This document shows, in pieces, positions 1-13,500 of a stretch of DNA of 64,000 nucleotides (the first letter of the stretch is position 1; every line of letters starts with the position of its first letter). Location: positions 34,779,416 through 34,843,415 of the forward strand of contig CM036241.1 in the NCBI GenBank assembly GCA_020698575.1, given 5' to 3'. The translations under genes and the position numbers were made by a program. Below the pieces are notes generated by a model, which saw nothing but the letters and a program-made list of their open reading frames with translations, made no database searches and was not told the DNA's origin. Source of the stretch: Bostrychus sinensis. Its lineage: Eukaryota > Chordata > Actinopteri > Gobiiformes > Eleotridae.

Positions 1-660
1 CTTCATTCCAGCATAAAACATCCTGCTTTAAACACCGAAGATTTGGGATTTTAAACCCACTTCTCACACAGTAGCTCTAAAGGTACAGATGTTGCCTCAT
101 AAACATAAAAGGTTGCTGGTTCAATTCTAACTCCTCCCATTCTCCTTACAGTATTCTTGGGCAAGACACTGAACCCTTCCCAGTCTATAATGTTGGTGGC
201 AGATTGTGAAATTGTCAATGTTTCTTTTATATTTTACACCAATGTATTCAGGGCCATCCATGTCACCTAGAGACCCACGTGAATAAGCTGACTGTTGTTT
301 CAGTACTCAGCATAAATATCGCACACTGGTATGTTATGTCTAGTTACATTTTCACACTCTTTGTTTCTCATTTTCATGCAAATAATCATTGACGATCTCC
401 TGCTGCACTGTCTGTAACTCGTGATATGACAGAGGTCAAAAGACACTACACACCTTTACTCTACTTTAGAAAGAAAATGGGTACATTTTTTATACAAATA
501 CTATACTTTTACTAGAGTTTTTATATATGGTACATTTTGTTGAAAAAGTGTGGTGTTGCTAAGTAATTTTGTGTGTAATTTTGTGCTGACTGAGCTACTG
601 CTGCTGTGAAAGTAAACTACTACTGCTACTACTTCTGCAGCACTAGTAGTAGTAGTAAAG
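1..660. other. 3' flank, no gene
   Basis: Downstream of fgd5. Positions about 85-185 resemble a degraded tRNA-headed SINE (a split B-box-like GGTTCAATTC near 116-125, followed by a 'gggcaagacac' motif common in fish SINEs). About 600-660 is a short CTG/AGT trinucleotide-rich stretch. No coding signal seen. Confidence 0.5.
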
Positions 661-667
661 TGGATTT

Positions 668-990
668 TTGTTCATTCATTCATTCATCTTCTTCCGCTTA
701 TTCCTGTTAGGGGTCACGGATGACTGGAACCCATGCTCGTAACTTTGGGCCTTAAGCGGGGCACACTCTGGACAGGGGCCACTTAGTCACAGAGACATAA
801 AACCATTTATTCTCACATTAACTAGGACCAATTTAGAGTCACCGTTTCACCTAACACATGCATGTCTTAGGGCAGTGGGAGAGAACATGCAGACCCGGAG
901 AGTTCATGTGTTGGCTGGCCCAAGGATCGAGCCCACAACCTCCTTGCTGGAAGGCAAGAACACTAAACACTCCGCCACCGTGCAAACCAA
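668..990 (-). repeat. tRNA-headed SINE-like element
   Basis: In minus orientation. The tRNA-like head is at about 905-990, with an RNA polymerase III B-box-like segment reading GGCTCGATCC on the minus strand. The 3' tail at 668-690 is made of TGAATGAATGAA units. Similar heads or tails recur at 34735-34980, 40367-40510, 40555-40710, 42208-42300, 44593-44715 and 58604-58836. Confidence 0.7.
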
Positions 991-1009
991 GTAGATTTTT
1001 GTGATCTTT

Positions 1010-1150
1010 CAAAATACTTCTCACTAGTAAACTTTACATTCATTGCCTTTTTTTTTTTTTTTTAACTTTTACTCAAATAAAATATTTGCTAAATACTTTT
1101 TCTTGAGCAATATAAGCAAGTAACAGTACTTTCACGTAAATACAGATTTT
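1010..1150. repeat. dispersed TACTTTTACTCAAG-type repeat
   Basis: AT-rich stretch with the phrase 'acttttactcaa', 'gagtagttcttccacctctg' and a T-run. It is related to the hAT-like repeat at 60784-61800, whose end also reads '..tccacctctg'. Probably a fragment of the same family. Confidence 0.5.
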
Positions 1151-1798
1151 GAGTAGTTCTTCCACCTCTGCATATAGACTTGAATGTCAAAGTCATTGCT
1201 TTAGGTTTAGTAAATGTCTTTGTGCCTATACAGTATGTAGGCAGTATGTTGTCAGCACTGAGAATGGTGCAAGACTTTGTAGTGCTGAAGGAAATGGCCA
1301 GCTTCCTCTGACTTTAATGCATTTCTCACTTCTCTTTCGCTTTTGTGTTGCCTCAAAAATGTAATAGGTCATTTCTGCTCATGGGATTGTGTATGTAGAG
1401 CAGCCCCAATCTTTTGTTCTGCCTATTTTTTGACTGACATGCAATCACTTCTACACCACTAACAATACGCTTAGTGATCGTTCATGCTCATCATTAACTT
1501 CAATTCACCCATGAACACGATACAGATACAGCAATTTTCTGAATATTTTCTGAGTTTGGTTGTATTTTGAACATCTCATATATTCGAACTGTAGTTCACC
1601 ACCAGTTTGGGGAAGCAGTAAGGAGCAACTCAGCAAAATCTAAAAGCACTGTATATAAATGAAACCAGAAACATTTTAAATTTAACATCCTTATTAATGT
1701 ATGATCCTGAGGCTTTTTCTACAACGGTAAAAAATTCCTCAATTTTTAAATTCAGATGACCACATGGAGGAGCTTGCAGGGGTTGCTGTTACAATTGT

Positions 1799-2193
1799 CC
1801 ATCCATGTTCTTCCACTTAGCCAGGGCCGAGTCACGGGGGCAGCAGTTTAAGCAAAGATGTTTAGACTTTCCTCTCCACAGACACTTCCTCCAGCTCTAC
1901 CAGGGGAGTCCTGAGGCATTCCCAGGCCAGCACCGAGTTGTCCATGCTCTTCCCTGGGGCCTCCTTCTGCTGGAACTTGCCTGAAACACCTCCCAAGGAA
2001 GGTGTCCAGGAGACATCAGAAACAGATGCCCCAGCCACTTCAGCTGGTTCCTCTCGATATGGAGGAGCAGCTCCTCTACTCCGAGCTCCTCCTGGGTGAC
2101 CGAGCTTCTCACCCTATCTCTAAAGGAGCACCCAGCCATGCCTGCTTGTATCCAGGATATTATTCTTGCAGTCATGACCCAAAGCCCATGACT
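1799..2193 (-). mobile_element. non-LTR retrotransposon fragment (reverse transcriptase C-terminus)
   Basis: On the minus strand it reads SFRDRVRSSVTQEELGVEEL, then LLHIERNQLKWLGHLF and RRRPQGRAWTTRCW, the C-terminal region of a widespread fish LINE polyprotein. It is short, with no start and no catalytic RT core. A second diverged copy lies at 2492-2850. The exact clade is not decidable from the fragment. Confidence 0.75.
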
Positions 2194-2491
2194 ACAGGTT
2201 TGTATAAATGTGAAATGTATGTAATGATAATGCAAATGTTCTCAACTAAGGGCCCAATTTTATCCATGATCATTTCATTGTGACCCACTGTAATGTTAAT
2301 GAATGGTACAAAAGAGTACACACATTAGGTATGTCTTCACTGGTGTGTCTCCAAGTATTTAAGTGACTAAGTGGCCTTTATGATACTTGTATATTAAAAT
2401 ACAAGACAAAGCAATATTTAGGCAGAACATTTTCAACCTCTCTGTGACCTACTTTTGGGTCCCTCTCCACCAGCTGAGAATCCCTATTCTT

Positions 2492-2850
2492 CCATCCATC
2501 TATTTTCTTCCGATGTCCGGGGCCGGGTCACGGGGGCAGCAGTCTAAGCAGAGATGCACAGACTTCCCTCTTCACAGGCAGGTCCTCCAGCTCTCCCGGG
2601 GGGATCCCAATGCCAGCCAGGAGACATTGTCCCTCCAGCATGTCTTCCATTGGGGCCTCCTCCTGGTGGGACATTCCCAGAACACCTCCCCAGGTAGGCA
2701 ACCAGGAGGCATCCAGAACAGATGCCCGAGCCACCTCAGCAGGCTCCATTCTCTGTGAAGGAGCAATAGCTCTTCTCCGAGCTCCTCACGGGTGACCGAG
2801 CTTCTCACCCTATCTCTTAGAGAGTGCCTGCCTCCTGTCTGCTTCTCCAA
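2492..2850 (-). mobile_element. second copy of the same LINE fragment
   Basis: The minus-strand reading contains SLRDRVRSSVTREELGEELL and LLRWLGHLFWMPPGCLPGEV, then RRRPQWKTCWRDNVSW in the same or a shifted frame. Homologous to 1799-2193 but more extended at the C-terminal side (LEDLPVKREVCASLLRLLPP). Frameshifted and inactive. Confidence 0.78.
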
Positions 2851-3329
2851 AACAGGGGCTCTGTTGACCTACTGCAGAGAATAAGTCAGTGATCCTTCTC
2901 ACAGACCCCCTCTTTACAAAATACACACATATTTTCAATATACCGTATGAATAAAGTTTCTGTAATGAGCTGTTTCAGTGATTTCAATAATAATGACCAC
3001 TGCTGATAAGCTAACTTCTATTATTATACCATTGTAACCAACTACATAGTTGCTACAATAGCAAACAATAGTTTCACACATCCTTCAGAGAACGTTAGGA
3101 CAATAGGCCTAATACAATGCTGCCCCCTGGTGGATGTAGGAGAAACTAATATGGGTGTGCCATATTGTGGTGTCAATTTCATAATTATTTCATATAGAAA
3201 CCTACCCGTACAATGTGTTTACTATTATTAATGTCATTTAAGTGGTCTAGGATATTTCAATGCCATCAAAATGTTCATTTGTGAGTCAAATAATAAAAAG
3301 AAATGATTCCAACAAAGACTATCATGTGT

Positions 3330-3475
3330 GTAATTATTATGCATGCACCGTCTGGGTGAATGCTTTGTTTGGGATGAGGTTGTGATTTTTGTACACGGTG
3401 TATTCTATGTTGTGACAGACTGTGAAAGCCAATTTCTCCTGTGAGACAATAAAGGCTATATATCTATCTGAAATG
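3330..3475 (+). mobile_element. LINE 3' tail fragment
   Basis: Contains 'tgagacaataaaggctatatatctatctg', with a polyadenylation-like AATAAA and short TATC-type tail units typical of CR1/L2-like LINE 3' ends. No coding part is recognisable. Confidence 0.4.
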
Positions 3476-3539
3476 GGTGTGAAACCATGGAGAACAAGTC
3501 CTGGATAATAATCCTGTGGCACACCAAGAAGTCGTTTTT

Positions 3540-4559
3540 CAAAGAGGTTTATTTTATATGCATCTATATACATAAACATTTATATTTACAGTGCATGATA
3601 TGCTAGAGGTACAATCCAGAATAACACTTTAGGAGTGGCCCATAAGAAACAGGTAGAAAAATGAATTACACTTAATGCAGTGAAAAGGAGTGAGCAATGC
3701 CCTTTAGTGAAGCATGGTTTTGTGTTGTTTCTTTGCAGAGGACCTGGGACGTCTGAACAGTTAAAGGGAGGAAGCTGAAGACATGAGCAGCTCATATGCA
3801 CCAACACAGATTCTCTAAAACAGGAAGATTTTCTCAGCCCTGTATTTACAGCTATAATAAAATGGCACAATAGTGGACTGTTCTGTTACATAAGACTAAA
3901 TAAAACCAAAAGTTGTTAAGGCCCCCCTTGACATGACAGTAGTACAGTACTTTGATAACATACAACAATAAAATGGGTAGTTTCATCTCAGGCACATTCA
4001 TTATCAGCTGCAAACCTTACAGCGTTTACCAATGGTGGATATTTTGGCACTTCAAAAACTATGAAAACTTCTGTTTTTAAAGGTGTCTCTTCAGAAAATA
4101 CCCCAATACTGTTGATAACACTGTGGTCAATGAACACAAAAAAATGCCAGTATTTGCTTCAATATCTGCAGTATACCTCAGAATATATGTATATTCAAAA
4201 TACAAATAACTGTAGATATCTTACAAATCTTAACATGATTGCAAATAATTTCCCCTTAAAGCTATAAATGATATTTCTGGGAGATAAATTAAGATGGATT
4301 TATCACACGTTTGTGACAGGAGTCCATTTAAATACAGAAATGCTTTTCACACTTTTTTAAACAAATGTCGGTTTAAAAAACAAAACAAAAAACAATCTAA
4401 ACAATCAATGACAGTGGAACAACTGAATAATCCCATGTTGATTGGAGGTCATATGAAGGCTGTGAGATCATCACTGCTGTCCAGACTGACTTATGTCCTC
4501 TCCTCTCAAACACATGACATATCTAATCCTGCTTCAGGCAGCAGTGTAGACAGCAGGTG
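3540..4559 (-). other. fgd5: probable fgd5 3' untranslated region
   Basis: Sequence following the fgd5 stop codon on the minus strand. It is unique-looking, AT-rich and without a supported reading frame. An AATAAA hexamer on the minus strand lies at 3553-3548 and could be the polyadenylation signal. The end point is a guess, and nearer or farther signals cannot be excluded. Confidence 0.35.
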
Positions 4560-4596
4560 CTATAAAACTGTAGCCTCCTCCATAGCATTGACCCAT
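4560..4596 (-). CDS. fgd5: fgd5 exon 21: last coding exon with stop codon
   Basis: A 37-nt coding segment: A completing arginine, then WVNAMEEATVL and TAG at 4562-4560. It aligns with the WIEAMEDASVL terminus of mammalian FGD5, the last helix of PH2. The acceptor TTTTTCAG lies immediately upstream at 4597-4604. It is too short to appear in ORF listings but fits the phase of exon 20 exactly. Confidence 0.92.
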
Positions 4597-7500
4597 CTGA
4601 AAAATTGGAGCACATGAAGATTCTTTTAGCATACTGGACATATGACCTGTGGCCTAAAACATCAATAAACATCTGTGACAGCTACAGAGAATATGTTACA
4701 ATACTTAGTCACATTACAGTACAATCAGTCTTCTGCCCAAAGATAGTAAAAACAGACTGCCACACTCTTCTTGGACTATATTGTAAAGGCATTTAGCACA
4801 CTCTAGTGGTGAAACTATACCATGCATCAACAATGAAACAACAGTTGTTAATGCCACAAGGGCCTGGCATTCCCAAGTTAAGCTTTGCATATCCCTGGTG
4901 GTGTAGTGGCTAGGATTCGGCACACTCACCGCCGCGGCCCGGATTCGATTCCCGTCAGGGAATGATTCAGCTGCAGTCAAGTTTTGCAGAGCCTTAGCAA
5001 CTACACTCATGTGAATATGTATATACAAAAGGCTTTGCTGACCTGCGTGCTGTGTGTGGATCATCAGCCCTAAATGTGTAGTACAGTGTTTTCTTGTGGT
5101 AGAGATGGAAGACATTGCTGCTTTCCTCTCCATCTGGTCGTTCAGTCAGCTTGACAGTAAAGCCCTGCAGAGGCAGACTTTCTGAAGCCACTTTATCCTG
5201 AGGGAGAAAGAGCACCAACATCATCAAGTACCAGTCCTAGTATGTAGCTGTATAATACTGCATGATATACAAATAAGAGCCATGCCACATTCAGAAACAT
5301 GTCAAAGTAAGCAGAGAGAGCACAGAGAGTCCCTGCCCAAGAGGAGAGTGTCAGGGCTGAAAATCAGTTGTGCACAAACCAGACATAAAGAAGAGTAATG
5401 AGAGACAAGGCAGTAACCACAACCACGGTAAACTAGAATTTGGGGATGAAGAGAGTGTGAGCGTTTTGGTGCTGGTGTGGGAGACTCTGTGCCCCCTCAC
5501 CTCACGGGCTGTGAAGGTGTAGAGCACCTTGTCTTTGAGGAGGAACCACAGACGTTTCCACTTCCTCTTGCTTTTCTTTCTCCGCTGCAAGGTTCCACTC
5601 ATAGTGGAGCCCTCCACCCCAAGAGACACCTGAAATGCATTTTTAACACAAGAAAATGTTGGAAATATAACAGATGCCGAATAGACAAAAGTCAATAAAA
5701 GGACTTATTAAATATTAACTGGACCATAAAGTCAGATCAAATAATTAACTGCCAGTATTATTGTATATCTATATTATGAAATTGTATGTTTATTACACAT
5801 GTTGCACAATTAAACACTCCTTATCTCTACTGTAAATGTGGGGAAATAGAGGCATCTAGTGCACACTAGTGGCAGTTCACTGCCACACATCAAAGTCCTG
5901 ACACCAACTGCCACTAAAAATGTCAGGTGCCTTCACAATTCTCTGATCAGCTCCCTGGTGGTCTAAAAGTTAGGCTTTGGTGCTCTCACTACCATGGCCT
6001 GGGTTGGATTCCTGGTCAGGGATCAAATTATATTTACTGTTGATTACAAATTACTTTGTGCTATAAAAATCAAACAACCTAAACAATGCTGCTGTGTTAT
6101 ATTAGGAATAATGTAGTTCTGTAAATGAAACTCATTACATCATGCTTAAAAACCACCACACGCCCCACAACAACATTTCAACCTGTCTGCTTTTACAACA
6201 AATTGAATCCAAATTAGCCACTGTAAGAAAGCGAGCCTACCTGGTTGAGAGATATGGTGCTCTTTCGACTCTTCCACAGACTTGGAGGCTGTAGACTCTG
6301 AAAGACGGCAGAAAGAGGACGACTGGCCCGGTGAGTGCGAGGGCTTGAGTTACCACATGCTCCAGACACACTGCCTCCTACAGACACAATCAGATAATGA
6401 CTTAGGTCTTATTTTTTTTCCTCTTTTACAGAACAATTACTAAACCTCTCAACAGACAATATTCACCTCTTTTCCTGAGTTCCGAATAGCAATGGTCACA
6501 CACTTTGGCCATTCGGTCTTTGAGGTACTTGAGTGGGTATCTGTTACGAGAACAAGCGCGACATACCACCTGTTCAAAGAAAAAAAAATATATCCAAAAA
6601 ACACACATCTTAATACATCTTCTACTTTTTTTGGCTTCTTCCTTTAGAGGTCACCATGGCAAATCATTAGCCTTACATGCAGGACAACAACCTCACTCTC
6701 AATACGAACAAGACAAAGGAGTTGTTAATGGACATTAGGAAAGAGAGGAGCCCTCATCAGCCACTGTCTATCCGGGAGCTGGAAGTGGAGAGGGTGAGCA
6801 GCTTTAAATACCTAGGGGTCCACATTAGTGAGGACTTTACCTGGACGCTTAACACCACACAGATGGTGAACAAAGCTCAACTTTGCTGTACTTTCTGAGG
6901 AAGCTGAGGAGGTTTGTTATGTTGCAAAAGATACAACTTCTACAGCTGTATCATTGAGTCTATGTTGACGAGCTGCAGCTGCATCACCGTGTGGTACGGC
7001 GGCACTACGGTCATGGACCGCAGACGCCTGCAGAGAGTGGTAAAGACTGCTGCAAAGATCACCAGGACTCCACTACCCTCTCTGCAGAGCATCTACAAGC
7101 ACAGAGTCCACAGAAGAGCTGCCTCCATCGTCAAGGACCCCACCCACCCCCAAAATGGACTGTTCACACGTCTACCCTCAGGCCAGAGGTATAGAAGTGT
7201 GAAATGCAGGACCACCAGACTCAAGAACTCTGTCAGACTCCTTAACAGATGACAGGAATTTACAATAATGGACTACTTCATGCACCTATACTTGTCTCTT
7301 TTACATTTTCAGTTTGCACATTTTTGTTTGCACAAGTACTTACTGTTTATGCACTTTTGTAATTGCACATGTAAATGTACTGTTTACATCTGTCAGTTTG
7401 TACATCAGTCATTTAACACTGCTGACTCTTGCATAATAGCTAATGTAGCACACTACCGCACACATTTATGCGCATAGCATATACTTATGCATAATTTATA

Positions 7501-10500
7501 CAGTATTTCTATGGTATTTTGCATGCTTCTTTTAAACGCGTTTGTTAAAATATTATTGTCTATTATATATCTTATATTTCATGAAGCATCTGGTATGTGA
7601 ACAGCAAAGAAATAATTTCATTGTATAGGGAAACATACAGTACAATGTATATGGCAATATGAAATATGACAATGCCTTGAATCTTAAATCTTGATTTGCT
7701 TATTTGGCATATTTTATTCTAAATGCATTTCCTGCATCCTAGATTATGCACCTTAACACAGATTTATTCTTAAAATATATGCACACACAAATCCTAACAT
7801 ACACATAAATATTAAGTGAATGGTTTAAAAATGAATGGTAGTTCTGCAGGAATAAATTAGCATAAAACTGTTGAGGCATCAGAAGTAGGGCTGTGTCCTG
7901 TTAAACGATACCTTTGTGGTATCGAAAGAAAAGTTACAATACTACTGGTATCAAAAACATATTTTTTAATCAGTACCTGGTTTCAACACTAGTGGGACCT
8001 TTAATGTTCCTTTGCATGTAAGAATCAAATAAATGACATAGAATAAATCATACAAACTACTGGTTTTAGCTTTTTAAGAATTTTGCTCCAAATTTGACTC
8101 CAAAATAATATTTATTCAATATTATTGTGTTTTATGGTTGTAGAAGATGAATTAGCTCACCATAGGTATCGGAAAAAGTATCGGAAAAGTAACGGTATCA
8201 AAAACCAGGTATCGTTTTAAGTACTAATATCAAAAAAATCTGAATGGTACCCAGCCCTAACCAGAAGGCAACTCAATTTTAAAAAATCTTTCAAAAAAAG
8301 TATGTATGCAAGTGCTTTTAGTGTCTGACCTTGCCACAGGCGTTGCAGTGGTGTCTCCTCAGTGTGAGGCTAAAGTCAGAGGTACAGTTCATGCACATCA
8401 TTACATGGGACACAGGCACCAAGACCGGAGCAGCTTCTCCAAGGGCCATCCACAGTTTTTCACGAGCCTTAAATATGTTCAAAATTTAAAGTCAGTTGTA
8501 GATTTTCCTCTTGTTTTTTACGTCACAGCTTACAGTTACAAATTCCACAATTTCTCTCACCTCACTGCAGGGCCCACCTAAATGTACAGAGTCCTGCTGC
8601 GTGATCAGCGATGGCCCGACTGAGAGTGTGAAACCAGTCTTCTCTCTCGCCAATTGAACTGAAAAACAACAAACACGTTTTTGATTCAGTGTTCTGTTGA
8701 TGTGTGATTTTGTTTCTAATTTGGCTTATTATGTGTGTATATTAAGAATTGTGTTATAGATTTAGTAGCCACCTGGCAGACAGTGTTATCGTGATGTCTG
8801 ACACCTCAATCCTTAGACAGTTCTGCACATTATCCAGCGCTGGTTTACTCACCTGTTTGTGAGAAAAATCATAGTAAAGTTTACCTCAGCAATCTTACTG
8901 ACAAAAACTAAAGATGATACAGGATGGTTTTACCTTCATTCCAGAAAGTGACAAAGTGTTCTTGAGCCTGTATTTGCCATCTTGCTGAGGGTAAGTGTAC
9001 AGCATTATATCATTCATCTAATAAAGAGAAGAAACAAGGGAAAAAAAACTGAAATTAGTTAATTATTGATCATCTTCTTCCCATTAGCAGGTAGTTGGGG
9101 GTGTATTCCTGCAACTATGGGTGAGTGGCAGAGCTGACGCTGTAGCTGTGGGGCATAGAGGAATCTAGTGAACCCTAGTGGCAGCTGTGTGCCACATATC
9201 ACAGTCCTGACAGCACATGATACACTAAAATTAAGCTAAACTAAACAAACTCACTTCTCCTTCTCTCATGCTCATATGCACTGCTCATCCCATAACATAT
9301 CCACCTGTGTACTAAAAAAGTTACATTTTTTTGCCAGCCACTCTGCCACTATGCACCCAGTTAACTATCATATAGTAAAATGTAAAAGCACACATCATTA
9401 AACATCACTGGCACACAATAGGTATTTTCAGTGTGTCATCTATAAGATTCCACAAGGTGGCGATCTTAGTCTGAATGAAATGCGTACAATATCTACAGAC
9501 GCTGCCTTGATTCTTTTAACTTTTTGGGTTTAACTACAGTGATTTCCTTTCACACATTTGTTTGACCTGTCTGCACCAGACATTTCCCATGTGTGCATAG
9601 AACAAAATAAAGCATTAAAAGTGTTTATTTGCTTGTCAGACCAAAAGTATTGTAATTCTTTAAACATACAGAGAGGCTATTGTGTTAGGAGAGGCATTTC
9701 TTTTCTTCCCAGACAAAAGAGGTGACATCATTGGTCACACCTAATGTGTGTGCTCTAAACATCCGCTGGGGCCGTAAAGGCAGCATCCAGGAATTCTCCA
9801 CCCTGCCCCGGGTTCAGGCCTCCCCTCGTCCTCTAAAGCTTCTCAGGCCACACTGAGAACCACGACTGGGTGGAACCGGGGAGCCTTCACCACAACAACA
9901 ACAAAAACAGATTACAGCTTCATGGGCTTACTGGCTGAAGACAAAACAGAGCATGATAGCCAAACCTGAGCCGTGCCATGACCTCTGGGCTGCAACCACC
10001 ACAGCTATTCAGCTCCACCCAAAGCTACTCATTTACTCAGGATTCCTGCCACAAAAACCACACTCAGTGCCAACAAATGCCCCAAAGGATCTTCCTTGAC
10101 TCAGCATTACACACACCAACATAGTTCCATGGCAGATGAGGCAATTTCATCCTATACTCTGGAGACTGACCTTCCATGTTCACGCTTCCTATCTTCCTCC
10201 TTCATCGCACTCGTTGTACCAGCCCCTTCTTTTACTATAAGCCCAAGCAGGTGCCATTGTGCTTCTTTCTGTCACACCTGCTGACTGATGGCATTCATCT
10301 TCAGTGTTGTTTGGATTGTCTTTCTATAAAAGCCCATAAATAAGAGCTGACCCAGTGAGGCCTTCCACTTCATGGGAGCAAATAGCTACGTATATAACTG
10401 TAATAGCCTGGAAGTATCAGCCAGCAAACCCTTTCAGCTATTGCTCAACTGGAATCCAATCTGCAGAGGCTGTGAGAGTGATAAAAGGGAATAAAATAAA

Positions 10501-13500
10501 AATAAGTGGGGCTTCTTCCTTTTCTATTTCAAGTGGGATGAGAGGAAGATCACATTATCACAACTATAAAATGTTATTTTATGCATTTTAATTTTAACAG
10601 ACATCACCGGTATGGCACAACCCTCTATATTTATTGAAGCCTGGGATCGACACAAATTGTGGGTGGAGTTTTTTGCTCCATGTTGAGGAATTGAACCCCT
10701 GATGCCCCCCACAAGAAGGGGGAGAGGGACTAAACACTTCACTGAGTCATATTGCATTATGACTGATCAGTAAAACAATTATAATAATAGCAATAATAAT
10801 AATAATAATTTTAGTAGAGAAATACGCATGCTAGCACAAACTGAGAACTTTAAGTCACGTGGTCATGACAGTGACAATGACAATAGAGAATAGACTAGTC
10901 TGTTGGTCTACACAGCTTGTCAACATTAAAGGAGCTATAATATACTTTCATTCATATTTTTGGGCAACTTTAAAACAGCTCTGCACACTGGTACAACCTT
11001 TAAAAACATTATCTAACTAAAGAGAACGTTTCAAAAAATTACTCTGATGTTACCTTAAAGAAACGGGTGAAGAGAGACAATTTTACTACAAAATGAAAAA
11101 TAGTTGTGAGGAATCAGCGTAAACAGAGCTGTACATCATTTTTTGGGGGGATAAATGAATGCAAAACCACCCTACTGTTTATGCCTTCGTGTTACTTCTT
11201 TGTCACATTTTTGGAGCCAGTGTTTAGGACCCAACAAACAATGTCTCTCAGTTTGACTGGTCTTGCAAATGCAAACAAATGTGTTTTAGATTTTGCAAAA
11301 CCCAGTGTATTGTATAAAGGTGTGATCTGTGATGGTGAAAATGTGTGTTGTGCCACTCTGATGGGACCTTTAACTCCTTATGGATGTCAAGGTTTTAAAT
11401 GAGTGCATTATTTTAACTATTAATTAATTATTTTAAGAGCCTAAACAAAATAAACAAATCAAAACTAGTGCAGGAATACAGGTGCTGTCTACATTGATTT
11501 ACACACTGAAGCAATGTAAAAATGAAAAAGGCAAGCAAAGGGAAAGACATTTGTAAGAGTTACATTTCTGAGCCCCTTTTTTAATTTAAGTGAAAGTCAT
11601 AAGACAAGCCTGTGTGCATTTATGTTGCACCCTGGGCCCCCTCCCTGCATTCGACAGGGTGTCTGGCCTTCACTTTGCTGTCAGTCCCCTCCCAATACAC
11701 AGGAAGCCAGCATCCAGTGACCCACACCAAACATCCTGTAAGGAAGTGGGGCCCTGGAAAACAAATCCTGGGAGGAGAGAGGAGAGAGGCTGGCCCTTGG
11801 CTGATGGGTGTGGTACCTAGTGGAGGCCTTGGCCCGGTGCCCCCACCCCCCCACCCCCACCCCAAAACTCCACTGCCTCCCAGACTTGACCTCCGCCCAA
11901 CATTCCATCATATTTTCGACGATCGTGCAATCTTTGTTTTGACTCAATGCAGCAAAATACAAACAACAGGTATTTTCTGTTGTACCACACCATGCCATAA
12001 AAGATAAATAATTACTACTCTCTCCAGGAGATACGCACTATTTCTAAAGAATTTTTTGAAGTCAAATTTAGAGAGAATAATGGTATCTAGTGGGAAATAT
12101 CTAAACATAATATAATTAAAGTATGTAGTGCTGCCAATAGGCATTTTGTACATTTTCTTTCACCATTAGTTGGCTGCTTTAAAGGTAATGTGAGCAGCAT
12201 GTGCTCGTATTGGTTTGAAACCAGTACTGCAGTCTAAATTAAAACAATGGTCTCTTTTCTGATTGGACGATCGGAAATGCAGTTTTAGAACCAAAACAAT
12301 AAATGTAAACAAAAACAACTTGGCCATTACGTAAAATATATTTACATACATTATATCTTGGCACACATGTGAGTCATTTTTATGAAATATAAAAAATATG
12401 TACTGCTCATAGCACTTTTAACACACAATAATCGTTTCACCAATAACAATCTTCATGTCTGCAATCATGATTCAAGTAGTAGCATTTTTAAACTGAGAAA
12501 ACTAAGAAACTAAGACATAGGCTATTTAATTCTTATTAAATGTTAATAAGGTGTGGCTTAATTGTATGTTTATATTTAAAGCACTTAACTCTACTGTCTG
12601 CTGCTCAAAGAGGCACACCTCCTGTAGAAGCATTAGCAAGTGTTAGTGTTAACTGTGCCATGGCAGATTAATGCTGCATCCAGGACACTTGGAAATCCCA
12701 CCTTAAAAAAGCTGACTTCAGAAAAATGTCCATTCACAAGATCAGCACAGAAAACATATGTGGAACCCCGCAATAACATATTTGGATTTAAGTTGTTTTA
12801 TAGTAAACAAATAAATACATAACTAAAACTGCTTGATGTGGCACGGATTATACCAGTAGATTGTTTCTATTTCTAGTTTAGTAATTTAGTGATAAAGCAA
12901 TTGTCTTTTGCATAGCTTTAGCACTAATAACTTAATTAATTCTATATACTGTCGATAGGTACACTTCTGCATACAAATGTGAGATCTCTTGTTTAAAAAA
13001 AATATTTCACCAGTAGTAACCACACTGTCCTCCTGTCACAAAGAGTCCAACACTTCCGCATGAGTTTCCGAGCAAAAGTCCTGACCTGAGATGGAGTTCA
13101 AGACCATTTTTCCAAGTCAGATGTCAGATTCCGTTGTATCACAAATGCAGCTTACGCAAAGCATCTATTCATGAGTGCACACTTATTAAGATCAACAGCT
13201 GATTTTCCATTCAAATGCATTTACAATCAGCCCTTTGTTTGGAAGCTTTACATGTTTGTCAATGACTGTATTATTTACTTTATAAATGACTGATAGAAGA
13301 AATTAATAAATTACATCTTGATTAATTCTTTCCTAGACGATCACCTTGAGGTTGCCAGGAAACCGTCTGGCACCTTCACACAGACACAGGATGAAACCTT
13401 ATTCAAACATGCAAAACGTGATGATCACACACAATAAAGTGTTAATTAGAAAGCTGGAGATGCTTGATGTCTTCCTCCACACTCTCTCTTAACTCACATT

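Noticed and set aside
4892..4962. Functional tRNA-Glu gene
   Set aside because: U33 is replaced by A, the anticodon stem has an A-C mismatch and the T stem lacks a base, so it is called a pseudogene.
11612..12007. 131-codon open frame (+) with proline-rich middle
   Set aside because: Proline run comes from a C-rich tract, opposite-strand frames are equally open, and no homologue is recognised.
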